Shown: piece after piece, positions 25,410-39,999 of the stretch
How positions within the stretch are numbered: the first letter of the stretch is position 1
Layout: each line of letters starts with the position of its first letter
Origin: Polyodon spathula
Taxonomy: Eukaryota > Chordata > Actinopteri > Acipenseriformes > Polyodontidae
Length of the DNA stretch: 64,000 nucleotides
Reading direction: 5' to 3'
NCBI RefSeq assembly: GCF_017654505.1
Contig: NC_054548.1
Coordinates: 26,506,969-26,570,968, forward strand
Program-made: the position numbers and the translations under genes
The notes under the pieces: model-generated
Told to the model about the DNA's origin: nothing
The model's input: only the letters and a program-made list of their open reading frames with translations
The model's database searches: none

Positions 25410-26190
25410 TTACTAGCAGTAGCTTATGGTCCGGGGTGTGCGCTCCTTGTAATATGTCACCTTATAGAACGGTCAGGGAAGGAATTAGGATTTATTTCAA
25501 ATTTCTAATTTTCTGAATATTTTTACGAAGCACCTAAAAATAATGTGCATTTCTTTTGAAAATACAGCTGTAAATTAACTTTTAAAAAGTATACATTTCA
25601 GCTTGAAATCTGCAGGTCCCATTTTGATCACAAGCATGTTTAAATCGCAAATGCAAGGCATCCTCAGGAGTAATGAGGAAATCGGAAATGCTGATGTCTT
25701 GCATCCCACGTTCGCTATTTGTATGCCTGTATTATTGTATCCTGTTTGGTTGATAAAGTGTTAGTGGGAATGTTGAAATCTGCATCAACATCTTCCTTTT
25801 TCTTGTACGGCGGTGCGTTATCCACATCTTACAACACCTCCATTTTGTGTGCTGGTGACTCATTTCTATGCTTCGTGGAAATGGCATTAATGCACGAGCA
25901 CTATGGCAACTCAAAATAAATCATAGAATCAGTAGCCCGAAAACAGCACTAAAATACAGAACAGAGGCACTAATCTGGATGCAAGTGAATACATTTTCGA
26001 ATATCCTTTACACTAAGCTATACGGACTAGGGCAATTCACAGGGCTAGGAGTAAGGCTCCAAAATAAATTAATAATCATTTTATTTTATTATCAGAAGTA
26101 ATTTACAATACGCAACAGTTAAATTTGTCCAGGACCATGTAGAACACTCATAGTATCAGGAAATTCACCTCAATGAGAACTGACTCATTT

Positions 26191-26193
<3 letters not shown>
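25410..26193. other. Intronic sequence, no gene seen
   Basis: Several short open frames overlap on both strands at 25719-25919, none with a known motif. Confidence 0.4.

Positions 26194-26228
<35 letters not shown>
26194..26228. repeat. (CA)n microsatellite
   Basis: About 17 CA units. Confidence 0.95.
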
Positions 26229-26235
<7 letters not shown>

Positions 26236-27421
26236 AGTCAGTTCTTTAAACCGAAGTGGTTTATACCGCTTATAACACGGGTACCTGTCATTTGTAGAAA
26301 GAAAAATTATTTAGTTAAAACACATTTAAATTAAGACAACACCAAAAACTTTGATTGTGTATACATGTGCAGTGAAATATAGTCACAGATTTTATTTCAT
26401 TGAATTCATTGTCAGCTTATTAAAAATATATTGCATATGTTCGTTTATTGTGAATGTTTGCATCAAAAGTGCCATCTCACTAGAAACCAGAGGACGGACC
26501 ACAAGCTGTGATGATGGCCAGTGTTTCAAATGACACTAAGGAAGTAAGGAGAGCAGCTGCGATGGAGACTGAAGCCAGATCTTGAAGTTAGTATGTAAAC
26601 TCGTTACATGCGAGAAACACATATTCTAGTATGTTTTCATTGTTTTAGATCTCAAAATATGTTTTTGTTAGTTGTCGGACACCCTTGCATCCAAGTTGTA
26701 CCAGATTAAGTTGACGATCGAACCAGACTTTACGCACCAATCTGACCGTGGTGTCAAGGGACAGTACCTCAGTTTCCAACAGACACTTCCTATCCAGGCT
26801 GGTAATTCAGGGGGTGGTGTCTGGTCTTGTCTTTATCTGCTTTTCTAAGAGTTTTCCTGACTGACGGAATACATTATTGCTGGTTTTAAACTCACTGTCA
26901 GCAGAGATGTTAAAACTTCTACTGGACAAATTTTGCATTGATATAAAATTCCCTTAATGTTGTTGAGGTTTTTTGGACTTATTTCCATAAAATAAATGTC
27001 CAGATTTTTCTTTAAGTACATTAACCAGCTTATGCTGTAGTTTTTTGGTGTGGTTTTTTAAATTTTATTTAGCTGTTCCTCATCTACTGTTATGTGTCTA
27101 CTCTTGCTGGTTCTCTTATTTTATTTAAAAAAAAAAATTCAGATGGACTGCTGTCTTCACTCAAAAAGTTGGTGTTGTACCAGTTATGTGGAGTTTCATC
27201 CTAAAATATATTAAAGGAATAGGTCAAATGCCACTCATTTTTGGCTGTGGTTTTGTAACTAACAACAAATAAAATGGCAGTTTGTCATGGAATTTAGAAT
27301 GTAGTGGTGAATAGTGATTTATTCAGTGTGAAGCGGCTCATTAGTATGCAAGCCGTGCTATACGCTATATATACGCACGGTCATGTGATGCTGTTTAACC
27401 AATCATAGGTTGTTTTCCAAG

Positions 27422-27422
<1 letters not shown>
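26229..27422. other. Intronic sequence, no gene seen
   Basis: Nothing recognised apart from short A and T runs. Confidence 0.4.

Positions 27423-27515
<93 letters not shown>
27423..27515. repeat. Compound (TA)n(GA)n microsatellite
   Basis: TA units to about 27454, then GA units to 27515. It yields a spurious open frame reading YIYI then ERER. Confidence 0.96.
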
Positions 27516-27517
<2 letters not shown>

Positions 27518-29755
27518 TTAGTTAAAGCTACTGTATCCAACAGTTATATCGGGACTATCACTGTTGTACCCCACTGGGCCACAGGAAAGAGGATGGTGCT
27601 ATCTATAGCCTAGGGGAGGCTGTCTGTTTGATGCACTGCAGACACAATCCTTTTGTGATGGTTTTATTAAGCAAGAAAATTGACTCATCATCCGCAACAA
27701 TAAAAAGAGTTATCTGGATTAAAATACATCTTTTTTTTTTCAGTACCTTAAGTGTCCAATTATCCAGTATTGAATGAGCCCCCCCCCCTTTTTTTTTACT
27801 TAGTAAGTGGTTCAGTAAGAAGCAAATACCTGCAGTACATCAAGACCTTTGCCATGTAAGCTGTAAAAGGATTATGTCAAGTAAACCTGGTGTGACAACT
27901 GTTTTCAAGTAAGCATCAGCTCATGCTTTTAGTTAGCTCTGAGCACAACATGCTGTTGGAATCATCATGCAAAGTCATGCTCAGTTGGCATCACTTTATA
28001 CTGATTATCTGAACGGTCACAGCTAGGGATCCATAGTCTACACATCTTCTGGGATTACGTACTTTGCTAGAGGGTTTCAGCAAGATATCTGTACTTGTAG
28101 TTTAAAAAAAAATGTGAAAACATCTCAAAGGTACTACTTTCTTTCATTTAATTCTCATGTTTTGGTGATGAAATAAGTCCTGGTAGATGTCTGTAGCACT
28201 GTTTCTCAGTGCAGCTTTAATAACCTGCAGGCTAGTTGAACACAGCAAGCAAAGGCTTTAAGAGCCTCAAACCTGACTACAGATTTATTTTAAAGTAGCT
28301 TGCGGAAACTGCAAAGATGAAAGAAAAAATAAATAAAATGGGCCATTTCTAAATATCAGGAACGCTAAATGTGAAGAATATTGGATACACTGAAACGGAT
28401 TGTAGTTTCTGTTTATCAGTTGTTTATCAATTCTGCACCTCCCTGCTGGAAATTCAGGCAACTAATTATCAATGTTGATTGACCAGACTGAAGAACTGAG
28501 GAGCTCCATTCCCATTTTCAAGAGTGCTGAAATATCCAATTGATTCCGAGGCACAACATCATTTCAACCGAATACTACTCTGTGTAACCATCTTGTTTGA
28601 GCTATGCTAAAACATCTGCTTTCATGTCTAACTTAAAAATGTACTGTCCAGTGTAGGAAATCAAAAATAGCAAATACACCCAGCACAACCTAATGATCCA
28701 CTGCTGACACAGAAGGTCTAAGTAAATGACAAAGGGAACAAATCCATTTCAAATCAATAACACATTTTTCAAAGTAAACTGATCCAACTTTAATACCATA
28801 TTTAATAATTTCAATTTGAATTACAATTATGTGATTAAGTTTCAACATCAGGTAAACCCAATGAGGCAGTTTCATTTCCCCCCTGAAATAAAAGATCCAA
28901 GCTGAATTTCTCTTAACGCGCCGGTGTGTCCCCTTCCCATACCAGACGCAATACTAATACACAGTAAATTAATGCATTTTGTATTAACATGACATGTCTG
29001 ACGACATCTTTTTTATTTGTTTGTTTACACTTGCGTTTTCATAATTTTATAATGGTAATGTTATAAAATATGTGAAATATGTCTTTTCTATGACAAAAAA
29101 TGCTCAAATACAAGGCCAAAATAATTCAATATGTGTTTAGCACCAACTGTCTCTTGGCCATTTCGCCAGTAGGCCTAGTATGACGGCATGATAAAAACAT
29201 ATAGTGTATGTGATTTTTATGCAGCACTGTATATATGCCTACAAGAAATCTTGCATTAAGGAGACACAACTGGAATCGGAATAAAGGAAATTATTATGTA
29301 ATACAGTTCACATGCAGTCACGGTTTTGGTAAGTAGCATTTTCAAAACCATATCATTATGTGCAGTATTAAAATATGTTACATATAGCAAATCCACAAAA
29401 CCAACAAAATACATATTGTATATTTTACATTTTATTTTTTGTGTTCTGTGTAACAAGGGCCATCTTTTAACCTTGAAAAAAAATTAAAACAGTATCTGAA
29501 GCAGATATATGCGTTTTATCAACAACATCAACGTTTGTTGTAAAAATAAAGCAAACATTGTTTTGAAAAATCTATCCAAAATATTTATTTGGAGGCTAAG
29601 AATGAAAAATGTCAAGAACAAAAATGCCATTTTTGATATGGAAATTGTCAAAATAAAGGGGCAGCTGGAAGGTAAGAATGTACCAGTCAGGACAATGGCA
29701 TTTAAATACTACTACTATTAAACTGTATCTGTTGATAGTGTGGTTTCTTGTAAGG
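27516..29755. other. Intronic sequence, no gene seen
   Basis: Contains a short C run next to a T run near 27780. No exon, RNA gene or classified repeat was recognised. Confidence 0.45.
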
Positions 29756-29989
29756 CAGTGGTTTTCAGACTGGGGAACGTCAGAAAAATTCTGAAATGGC
29801 GGACAACGCATTTTATTTAGTGCCACTTGCCAATCTATTGCAAACATTTGTCTTGTAATCAATGCTTAATCACCAGTTCACGGGGCGGAACAAAGCCATC
29901 TGCTGAGATGTTTTAGACATAAGTTAGTAACGAATAACATATAAAGAGAGGCAAGTTTTCTGATTGTTTTACTAATCTGAAAGTTCTGA

Positions 29990-30580
29990 ATAAGAAATTG
30001 AAGGTGATTGAGTTTGGACTCAGGGAGGCTGGCTTCGAATTTCCGTGTCCAGAATGATTCCAAGAAATTCCAGAGAATGAAGGAGGCCAATTGTTTTTTT
30101 CTCTGAGAGCGGGACGCCAACTTCTGAAAACAAACTCTTGAGTTTAGTAATTACTTCTGCCAGTGGATCAGATGGAGGGGAGATCAATAAAAAATAAAGG
30201 GTGAAGCAGAAATGGCACATAGTAGGCATTGAGCAGTATCCAGCATAATGCTTCAGACAGTGTCAAAAATCTTCAGGCTGCTGCGGCAGCCGAAAGTTAA
30301 TTGAGTGGCAAAGTAAAACCTTCCTTCCCAGCATATACCAAACAGGTGGTGAAGAGAACGATGGATTGGCATTACCTTAAATGCATCTGATATATCTGCT
30401 TTAGCAAGCCAGGAACCACGACCTGCTAATTTAATTGAATGAATTCCATCTGAAATAGTAATGTAATGAAGAGAAAATTGATCTTGGGGAATAAGCGAGT
30501 TGATGCTGCTGATGCTTGAACCCTGCGGAACTGATAAATCAATGATAAGACTTTTTTCCCCAACATTTTCTGAGTTGTTA
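29990..30580 (-). pseudogene. Broken reverse transcriptase of DIRS/Ngaro type
   Basis: The minus strand encodes IDLSVPQGSSISSINSLIPQ, then GRGSWLAKADISDAFKVMPI (motif A with the first catalytic Asp), then HHLFGICWEGRFYFATQLTF. After a stop and frameshift comes LLISPPSDPLAEVITKLKSL, then GVPLSEKKTIGLLHSLEFLG and IILDTE. This order is the DIRS/Ngaro RT pattern. Where the paired aspartates of the YxDD box should precede FLLI, the frame reads TLY, so the active site is destroyed. Confidence 0.85.
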
Positions 30581-31129
30581 TGCCAATAGGATTAATTCTA
30601 TAGACTGGAAAAGGAGGAGTTAAAAAAAGGGCTGACTATAAATCCTTTTTTAAATTTTCAAAGAGAAATTGAATGACTCTGGATCTTGATTAGCAGAATG
30701 AAGATTTTTACTTTGAAATGAGAAAGAAGGAATTTGGGTGAGACTGGTTGAAAACCTGTTTTTTAATCAGTAAATTAAGTCATTGGTGAAATTAATATCA
30801 GGATTATTTTTTAATTTATAAAGCTGGAATGTTAATTGGAGTGGACATCATCTCTACAATTGCTGCACATATGAATGAAATTCCATTGCCTGTTAGAACA
30901 GAAACCGGTGTTGAAGTTCTTACAAATTTGTCCTCCTCCTGCGAATCTAATTCTGCACCCATATTTGTCTTGTCTTGTGGATTGATTACGTAGAGCTGAG
31001 GAATGTATTGATTGGGAAAGGAAGATCTGTTTGAATAATTAGCGGTGGTACCACATGCTGCTTTAGAAGTAGACTCTATAGCAGACTTAGGGCAGAGGGA
31101 TGTTTGTGTTTAGCCGGGTTTAGCCCAAT

Positions 31130-32340
31130 TAATTAAATGGTTGTCTGATGCCAATGTGGCTGCTGCTTTTGCTGAGAACGCTTTATGATATTCGAAGAAC
31201 ATAGTCCCTCCATATCTGACACACGATCACAATTGATATAATACTCATAGTAGTCTAATTCTGCTCTGCGGTTAGGATAAACAGACCATAGCACATCTCT
31301 GAATATGGAGAAGGCAAGGATGAATTCCCCCAATGTTAGATTTTTAAGTTATCTGGGATCTCTGGATTTTAATGCCACTGACAGATCTCTGCAATCCACT
31401 ACTCTGATGCTGCCATAAGTAAAAAAACAAGATTAATGTCCTTGCCTTCAATTATACTGCGCCGAATTTGCGGAGATATTGAATTCCATCTAGCTTTGGT
31501 TGGGGAGGAGGATCTAAAAGCTATAGCAGTGGCGATGTTGAAGATGGGAGGATCTACTGAAGGTGCCAATGATAGAGCAGAACCAGAAGTAACTGTAGCG
31601 GCAACTGGAGTAACTGTAGGAATAGAGGAGAAAACTGAAAGAGCTGAAGTTTTCTTCTCTTCTTCAATATTAGACACCATTTTACCTAAATCACTCAATT
31701 GGGTATTGACCGAGGATAATGAGTCAGCAAATGGTTGCATAAAAGATTTAATCTCCTGAAAAATCAAGGAGTGCTCTTATTGGATTGATCTGGCTGAAGC
31801 AGGTTCCTGCTGTTTTGAAGTGCTGGCTGTCGGGATGAATTGTTCCGACGCAGACTGCCTTCTGTCTGGTTGGTCCTGCTGAACGGCTGAGCGTAGAATT
31901 TTTTAGGAAGGAAAACAGGCTCTGCAGAGATGGATTTGCAATAGAGAATAAACAGATTATCGATCGCTACCTGCTGGAATCGCATTTGTTTGTAAGAAGG
32001 GACTTTATAAGTTTATTTAAAGTCCAGTCCTTTCAAGTATAGTCGCTCTGGAGGTGCATCCTGAGCCCGGAGTCATTTAGAACGACAAAGATTAGCTCCT
32101 TGGGAAGCTGGAGTACTGAGAGAATCTTGGTTGGGAGGCAGCTGTTCGGATCTCAGAGCCACTGAACGGAGACTGGAATGGAGGAGTGATTTGACCCTAA
32201 TTTGAAGCTGCAGGTGAATGATCTGCTACCGGGAAAAAGTCCTGTGAGTCCTCTGAATCCGAAGAGAGATGCTGTAAGTAATCAATTTTTGCTTTTGCTG
32301 GTTTAAGAAAAAATCAATGGGTCTTGCAGTCCTGTTTGGT
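31130..32340 (-). pseudogene. Broken gag-like first gene of the YR retrotransposon
   Basis: Pieces in order on the minus strand are RFQQVAIDNLFILYCKSISA (from 31985); a Ser/Thr/Ala-rich piece at 31767-31399 with a short coiled-coil-like QLSDLGKMVSNIEEEKK and later ARWNSISPQIRRSIIEGKDI; and GEFILAFSIFRDVLWSVYPN followed by RRAELDYYEYYI (31333-31133). The last piece resembles a conserved block I associate with fish and frog YR-retroelement ORF1 proteins. Function in the family is presumed capsid-like; the assignment rests mainly on its position before the RT. Confidence 0.6.
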
Positions 32341-32943
32341 TTACACCTGAACGAAAAAACACAAGACAACTAGGAGGAGGTGACTAAGGTTTAAACAGAA
32401 TAGATTTAATTGGTGGAAGGAGATGATAGGGCGCACGGGCCTAGTATCACCCCCTGAACTACACAAATAGGTTAACATACACCAGACTGATGTGCTGTGT
32501 TCAGTGCACTGTTGTTTACATGTCATATAAACAGTTGGGTGGTTGCTGCAGTCTCTCTTTGGGATAAAATTTTTTACATATTTTAAAAAACTAAAAGCCT
32601 AGTCTTTAACTCATTGCATTTCCTGTGTGCATTCGTGCTTTGTTGATTTTGATTAATTAGTAATTATAATAAAATTATGTTGATGTTTTCAACAACTAGA
32701 ACCTGTTTGAAGGACTATTTTTATCCAAAAGTATATATTATATGTTCCCCCCCCACCCCCCCGTTATAATACTGTAACACTTATAATTGTATTCATCACA
32801 CACTCCAAGCCGTGTGTTTTGTTGTATCATGTTATTATACAGACCTTTTTTTCATTTTATTATCACTAATCTCAGATGGGGGTTCACAGTGGCCTACATT
32901 TTTTGGAAAGGGGTACGCAGCTTTAAAAGATTGAAAACCCCTG

Positions 32944-34116
<1,173 letters not shown>

Positions 34117-34224
34117 GCAGTGTACAAAATTGAAGGCATATGAAAGAAAAGGTTTTTAAAACATCTTATTTTGAATTTATCAAGAATTGTAATCATACAA
34201 AAATTCTGTGGATGGTGTCACGAT

Positions 34225-34480
34225 TATTTGAATAGAATGTTCATTCCCAGAGGTTCCAAAGTTCCCAGTTTGAAGATAAACTCTCGTTCCTTTTGTTTCC
34301 GAGCAATATTTGTTCCATAGCATTGATTGATCACACAGACTGTGATGTCTTCAGTGGTGTTAATGTGAATGCTTCATAAGTGTTCTATAAACCGGTGTGC
34401 TAACGCCTTTTAGTTTCCCCACTATACAATTTGTTGCAATTCTTGCAGATATTGCAGTAGACTGTTCCTTTAGATGTACA
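34225..34480 (-). pseudogene. C-terminal GIY-YIG region of a Penelope-like element
   Basis: The minus strand encodes CTSKGTVYCNICKNCNKLYS and then GETKRR, resembling the cysteine-bearing start of the GIY-YIG endonuclease in Penelope-like elements, where a V-Y-x-I-x-C block precedes Y-x-G-E-T. After two stops and a frameshift it continues TTEDITVCVINQCYGTN, IARKQKEREFIFKLGTLEPL and GMNILFK, then a stop. That ending is typical of these elements: R-K-x-K-E, then F-x-L-G-T-L-x-P-x-G-x-N. The reverse transcriptase part was not found. Confidence 0.68.
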
Positions 34481-34514
34481 AGTAAAATGTACATGTTGAA
34501 TGAAAACTTATTGC

Positions 34515-34515
<1 letters not shown>

Positions 34516-34551
<36 letters not shown>
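34516..34551. repeat. (CA)n microsatellite
   Basis: About 18 CA units, just upstream (minus sense) of the Penelope-like fragment. Confidence 0.95.
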
Positions 34552-34554
<3 letters not shown>

Positions 34555-35037
34555 GTATAACCCTTCTTATATCTTACCCCCTTTTTTAAGGATCCAAGCA
34601 GCAAGAACCACTTTCAAAATCTACCTGGATAAAACGATCTCAATAGTGACTGACACTGAACTTTCTCCAGTGTGAATGTGTTATTCTCTCAGTGAAAACA
34701 AAAGACCTTTGTAGGCTAATTCAAAGATAAGGCTGATTCATAGATAACCTGTTGTAGTGCGAATCATGTGTAAGGTACGCAACCACTGCAATCTTCACAC
34801 AAACTGCAACCATGGCAACAGGCGTGAGGAGGTAACAAGATTGAAACAGCGTGCTTTGAAAAAAGCATAAAAAAATATGAAGCAATCTACGCTGGATATG
34901 TTTTTCAAGAGGAAGGGCATGTAATTACTGTATTCAACATGTCAGTGTACTTTTTATTTTATTCATTTCTTTACTGTTTTCTTTTAAATGTACAGTTTAA
35001 ATGCTGATCAATGTGAACTTCTTCTGAAATAACTGCT
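34552..35037. other. Intronic sequence, no gene seen
   Basis: Nothing recognised between the CA repeat and the next LTR, apart from the duplicated CTGCT just before it. Confidence 0.4.
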
Positions 35038-35649
35038 TGTCACAAAGATGGCTGCAGTGGGTGATGTCAGACCAGAATCCAGGAACCAGGAAATAAACAA
35101 CAGAGGTGGAGTTTGGTGAAGCTGAGCGAATGGTCTCGCACAACATTTAATAGTGCACAGACAGACAGAAAATAAAAGGTTGTAAGACAAACAAAACACA
35201 GGACATGGCACTCGTAGCCAAAACAAAAAGACAAACAAAATGGACTATACAGACAAAACACGGTGAGCTTCTCTTTTAACTATTATTATTATTATTACAA
35301 TTACATCCGTCTCCAATCCCGTTCTCCACTCACCGAACACACAACCCTGAGTGAGTGAAAACATGCTGCTTTTATGCAGCTGTACCGAGACTCAATTGCT
35401 AATCAATCATTCAATTGGAGTCGCGATACAACTGCACGTGAATTAATAAAGTGCAATTCCCCATGCTCACATATTATTACATTTTACTTGCACTTGAAGT
35501 GCTGTCCAATCCTCGTGCCTAAATACAAATATACATTTTAAACACTTGTGTTACACGACCCGTTTATATCCCATGTACCAATGACTACACACCAACATTA
35601 ACACACAACATACAACACAAAATACAGACAGGGGCAGGCACTTTGCACA
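35038..35649 (-). mobile_element. Solo LTR of family A, 612 bp, minus orientation
   Basis: The unit starts TGTCACAAAG and ends CTTTGCACA, an imperfect inverted pair with TG/CA ends. CTGCT is duplicated exactly at 35033-35037 and 35650-35654. A second copy in plus orientation lies at 40000-40549; both share CACAAAGACGGCTG-like 3' ends, a GTGCAATTCCCC/GGGGAATTGCAC segment and a TGTACCGAGACT segment. No retroelement genes flank it, so it is a solo LTR. Family (Gypsy or retrovirus-like) cannot be decided without internal genes. Confidence 0.87.
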
Positions 35650-35829
35650 CTGCTGTATACAGTATAAAGATGTTCAGTTCAATTTGGGCGTTTCTTCATC
35701 ATCCTTATACAGCTAATTGACAAACCCTATTATAGTAGTGAATGACCTGATATAACAAACATATCTCCGTGACCCAGGGGTGTTTGTTATAATGAAGTTA
35801 GACTGTGTGTGTGTATATACATACATATA

Positions 35830-37115
35830 CAGTACCAGTCAAAAGTTTGTGTATACTTGCTTGAAACCAGGTTTTTTATGATTATCTATGCTTTTAACTG
35901 TATAAACTTGTCTATAAACACTTAATATTTAATTATATGATACACGTACTTATATAAGCTGATAATCATAAGTGAATTGCATTTAAAAATTAAAAATTTT
36001 TAAATGAAAATGTAAATCTTGTCAATTTCAATGAAATGGTCACCCAAAGCAAGGGGATTTCAGTCTGAAGCCCAAGTCAGTTAAAAGTCTGAAATGTGTA
36101 TAACACGGTGTTAGAACACTTGCCTAAGTATAAAAGTGTCTTTGTTAGATGTTCTCTGAGTTAACTAGCATGTTACCTAATGAACCTTTTGTCACCAATT
36201 ATTGTTAACAGGTGAGGGTCCATGATTACTACAAATACAGGTAGCATAGGCACAAGTTTGTCATTCCTGAATGTAAGGGAGCAGAAAATGACAAAATATG
36301 CTCTGTTAAGCAAAGAAAAAAGACAGTCTGTAATTAATTTAAGAACTGTGGGTCAGTCTTATAGACCGATGAGTCAAAATTTGAAATATTTGGGTCCAAC
36401 CGCCGAGTATTTGTAAGACGCAGAGAGGGTGAGCGCATGAGTTCTGCATGTGTGGTTCCCACTGTCAAGCATGGAGGAGGCAGTGTTATGGTCTGGGGTT
36501 GCTTTGCTGGTGACAGAGTTGGTGATCCTTACCAAGTCCATGGCAAGCTCAACCAGCATGGCTATCATAATATACTTCAGAGGCACAGCATTCCATCAGG
36601 ATTACGACTAGCTGGACAGTCCTTCTTTCTTCAGCAAGATAATGACCCAAAACACACCTCAAAGTTGTGCAAGAACTATCTGGCGAAGAAGGAAATGAAG
36701 GACAACTGAATCTAATAACCTGGCCTGCCCAGTCTCCAGACCTCAATCCCATAGAACTTGTATGGGACGAACTGGACAGAAGAGTCAAAGCAAAGCTACT
36801 ACATCTCTGGGAATTGCTGCAGAAGAGCTGGGAAGACATGTCGGGTGATTTCCTGCTGAAACTTGTTAACCGAATGCCTTGTGTTTGTGAGACTGTTATT
36901 AAAGCAAAGGGTGGCTATTTTGAGGAATCCAAGATTTAGAGACAATTTTAAATTTTCTTGAACATTGCTTTGATATTCCTTGTGTTCTGTTTTGTATATT
37001 GTAACATGTGTTTTAATTTTCAAGTATTTACAGAAACGTATACGACGTAAAACATTGTCAATTATGAAAAAAGCCTAGTTTCCAGCAAGCGTACTCAAAC
37101 TTTTGACTGGTACTG
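35830..37115 (+). mobile_element. Tc1-like element, 1,286 bp, TA-flanked
   Basis: The left end CAGTACCAGTCAAAAGTTTG and the right end CAAACTTTTGACTGGTACTG form an uninterrupted 20-bp terminal inverted repeat. TA flanks are at 35828-35829 and 37116-37117. The transposase gene is internally deleted and frameshifted. This is the first of three Tc1 units lying in the same orientation. Confidence 0.95.
36288..36939 (+). pseudogene. Deleted and frameshifted Tc1-like transposase
   Basis: A short N-terminal piece (MTKYALLSKEKRQSVINLRT) is joined directly to the catalytic domain by loss of most of the DNA-binding region. Then follow TDESKFEIFGSNRRVFVRR (first Asp), VKHGGGSVMVWGCFAGD, FFLQQDNDPKHTSKLCKNYL (second Asp) and, after a frameshift, WPAQSPDLNPIELVWDELDR (Glu). 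All three DD34E residues remain, but not in one frame. The last frame ends at 36937 with a plausible natural C-terminus. Confidence 0.93.
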
Positions 37116-37544
37116 TATATACACACAGTGTAACCCAGTTAATGTCCCCTCGGTTAATATCTCAATCCACTTATTATCACGTTTTTTTTTTAAAAACCAC
37201 TTGCCACTCACCATAGGTTTCTATGTTAAATTACCTCTTTTAAAATCACTATGAACCCTGCTTATTATCCTCTTTTGAGTCGGTTACCAAAACTGCACAC
37301 ATGTGTACTGTTTTAAATAAATTATTTAACCAATTATACTATCGTTAGATTAATAAGCGTTGTGTAAACCCTATCAAAAGAGGTATTGGAAGGGCATTAC
37401 TTCAGAAATCATGCCTTCAAAATGTCGGTTAAACTGATTTTGGCTACATAAACTATCCTGATGTACTGTACGTAGCTGGCTACAAGCAAAAATGTCTACT
37501 CAAAAAAGAAAAAATCTGACAGACACTCAGAAACAGGAAATATA

Positions 37545-38912
<1,368 letters not shown>

Positions 38913-39127
38913 TACACAGTGCCTATAGAAAGTCTATAACCCCTTTCAAAATGTTCACCTTTTGCTGCCTTATAGCCTGGAATTAAAATGCATTAAAATA
39001 GTTTTGTATTTTTAATTTATCTACACATCTTACCCCACAACTTCCAAGTGAAAAAAATATTCTAGAAATTAAAAAGAAAAACTGAAATAGCTTGGTTGGG
39101 TTAGTATCCATCCCCCTTGTAATCCAC

Positions 39128-39780
39128 AAATCTGGCCTGTATGGTAGGGTGGCAAGAAGGAAGCCATTACTCAAGAAAGCCCACCTTGAATCTCGTTTGA
39201 AGTATGCAAAAAAAAAAAAAACAAAAAAAACACCCAGGAGATTCTGTATCCATGTGGCAAAAAGTTTTGTGGTCTGACGAAACTAAAATGGAACTTTTTG
39301 GCCTAAATGCAAAGCGTTATGTTTGGCACAAACCCAAAACAGAGCACCAGGCTTTTATGGCCAACAACAGTATCCCAAGCACTCCACAAATCTAGCCTGT
39401 GGTAGGGTGGCATGAAAGAAGCCATTACTCTGGAAAGCCCACCTTGAATCCCGTTTGAAGTCTGCAAAAAAACATTCGGGAGATTCTGTAGCCATGTGGC
39501 AAAAAGTTTTGTGGTCTGACGAAACTAAAATGAAACTTTTTGGCCTAACTCCAAATCGTTATGTTTGGCACAAACCCAACACAGCGCATCACCCAAAGAA
39601 CACCATCCATTACTGTGAAGCATGGTGGTGGCAGCATCATGTTATGGAAATGTTTCTCACAGGCAGGGACTGGGGCACTTGTCAGGATAGAAGGGAAAAT
39701 GAATGGAGCAAAGTACAGAAAAGTCGTTGAGGATGGTCAAATATTGCTAGGTCTAGGTGTGCAAAGTTGGTAGAGACCTA
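39128..39780 (+). pseudogene. Tc1-like transposase fragment with internal duplication
   Basis: Two similar segments lie in direct repeat, about 39122-39335 and 39386-39593. Each encodes GRVA-type sequence, then MWQKVLWSDETKM, LFGL and VWHKP (the first-Asp block). The second continues to a KHGGG-like block in another frame and [19 protein letters not shown]. The N-terminal domain and the QQDND and NPIE blocks are missing. The join after the first segment runs AGGCTTTTATGGCCAACAAC, which in the sister element lies upstream of this block, as expected of a tandem duplication. Confidence 0.9.
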
Positions 39781-39999
39781 TCCCAACAGAACTCACAGCT
39801 GTAATTGCTGCCAAAGGTGCTTCCGCCAAGTATTAACTCAGGGGGGTGGAGACTTAATCCAATTATGAGCTTTCAGTTTTGTATTTTTAATACAGTATAT
39901 AATTTTTTTTTCAATACAATCTGTTTTCCCCGTAAACAGTGTGGAGTATGGTGTGTAGATAAGTGGAAAAACATTCTAATTTCAATGCATGAAATGGAA

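Larger units (their letters stand above)
29880..32340 (-). mobile_element. Remnant of a tyrosine-recombinase retrotransposon (DIRS/Ngaro-like)
   Basis: Reading right to left, a gag-like first gene (about 32340-31130) is followed by a reverse transcriptase (about 30580-29990) of the type used by DIRS and Ngaro elements. RNase H, methyltransferase and tyrosine recombinase regions are absent, as are recognisable terminal repeats, so the copy is truncated. Many stops and frameshifts interrupt both genes. Outer limits are approximate. Confidence 0.75.
29756..32943. mobile_element. Candidate hAT-like unit enclosing a YR retrotransposon
   Basis: The left end reads CAGTGGTTTTCAGACTGGGG and the right end, on the opposite strand, reads CAGGGGTTTTCAATC. 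Both resemble the CAGGGGTTTTCAAACTGGGG termini common in vertebrate hAT elements and face inwards as expected. However, the flanking 8-mers (TTGTAAGG and TACAATGA) do not match, so the 8-bp target duplication is not visible. No hAT transposase was found. They could be ends of two separate elements. Confidence 0.35.
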
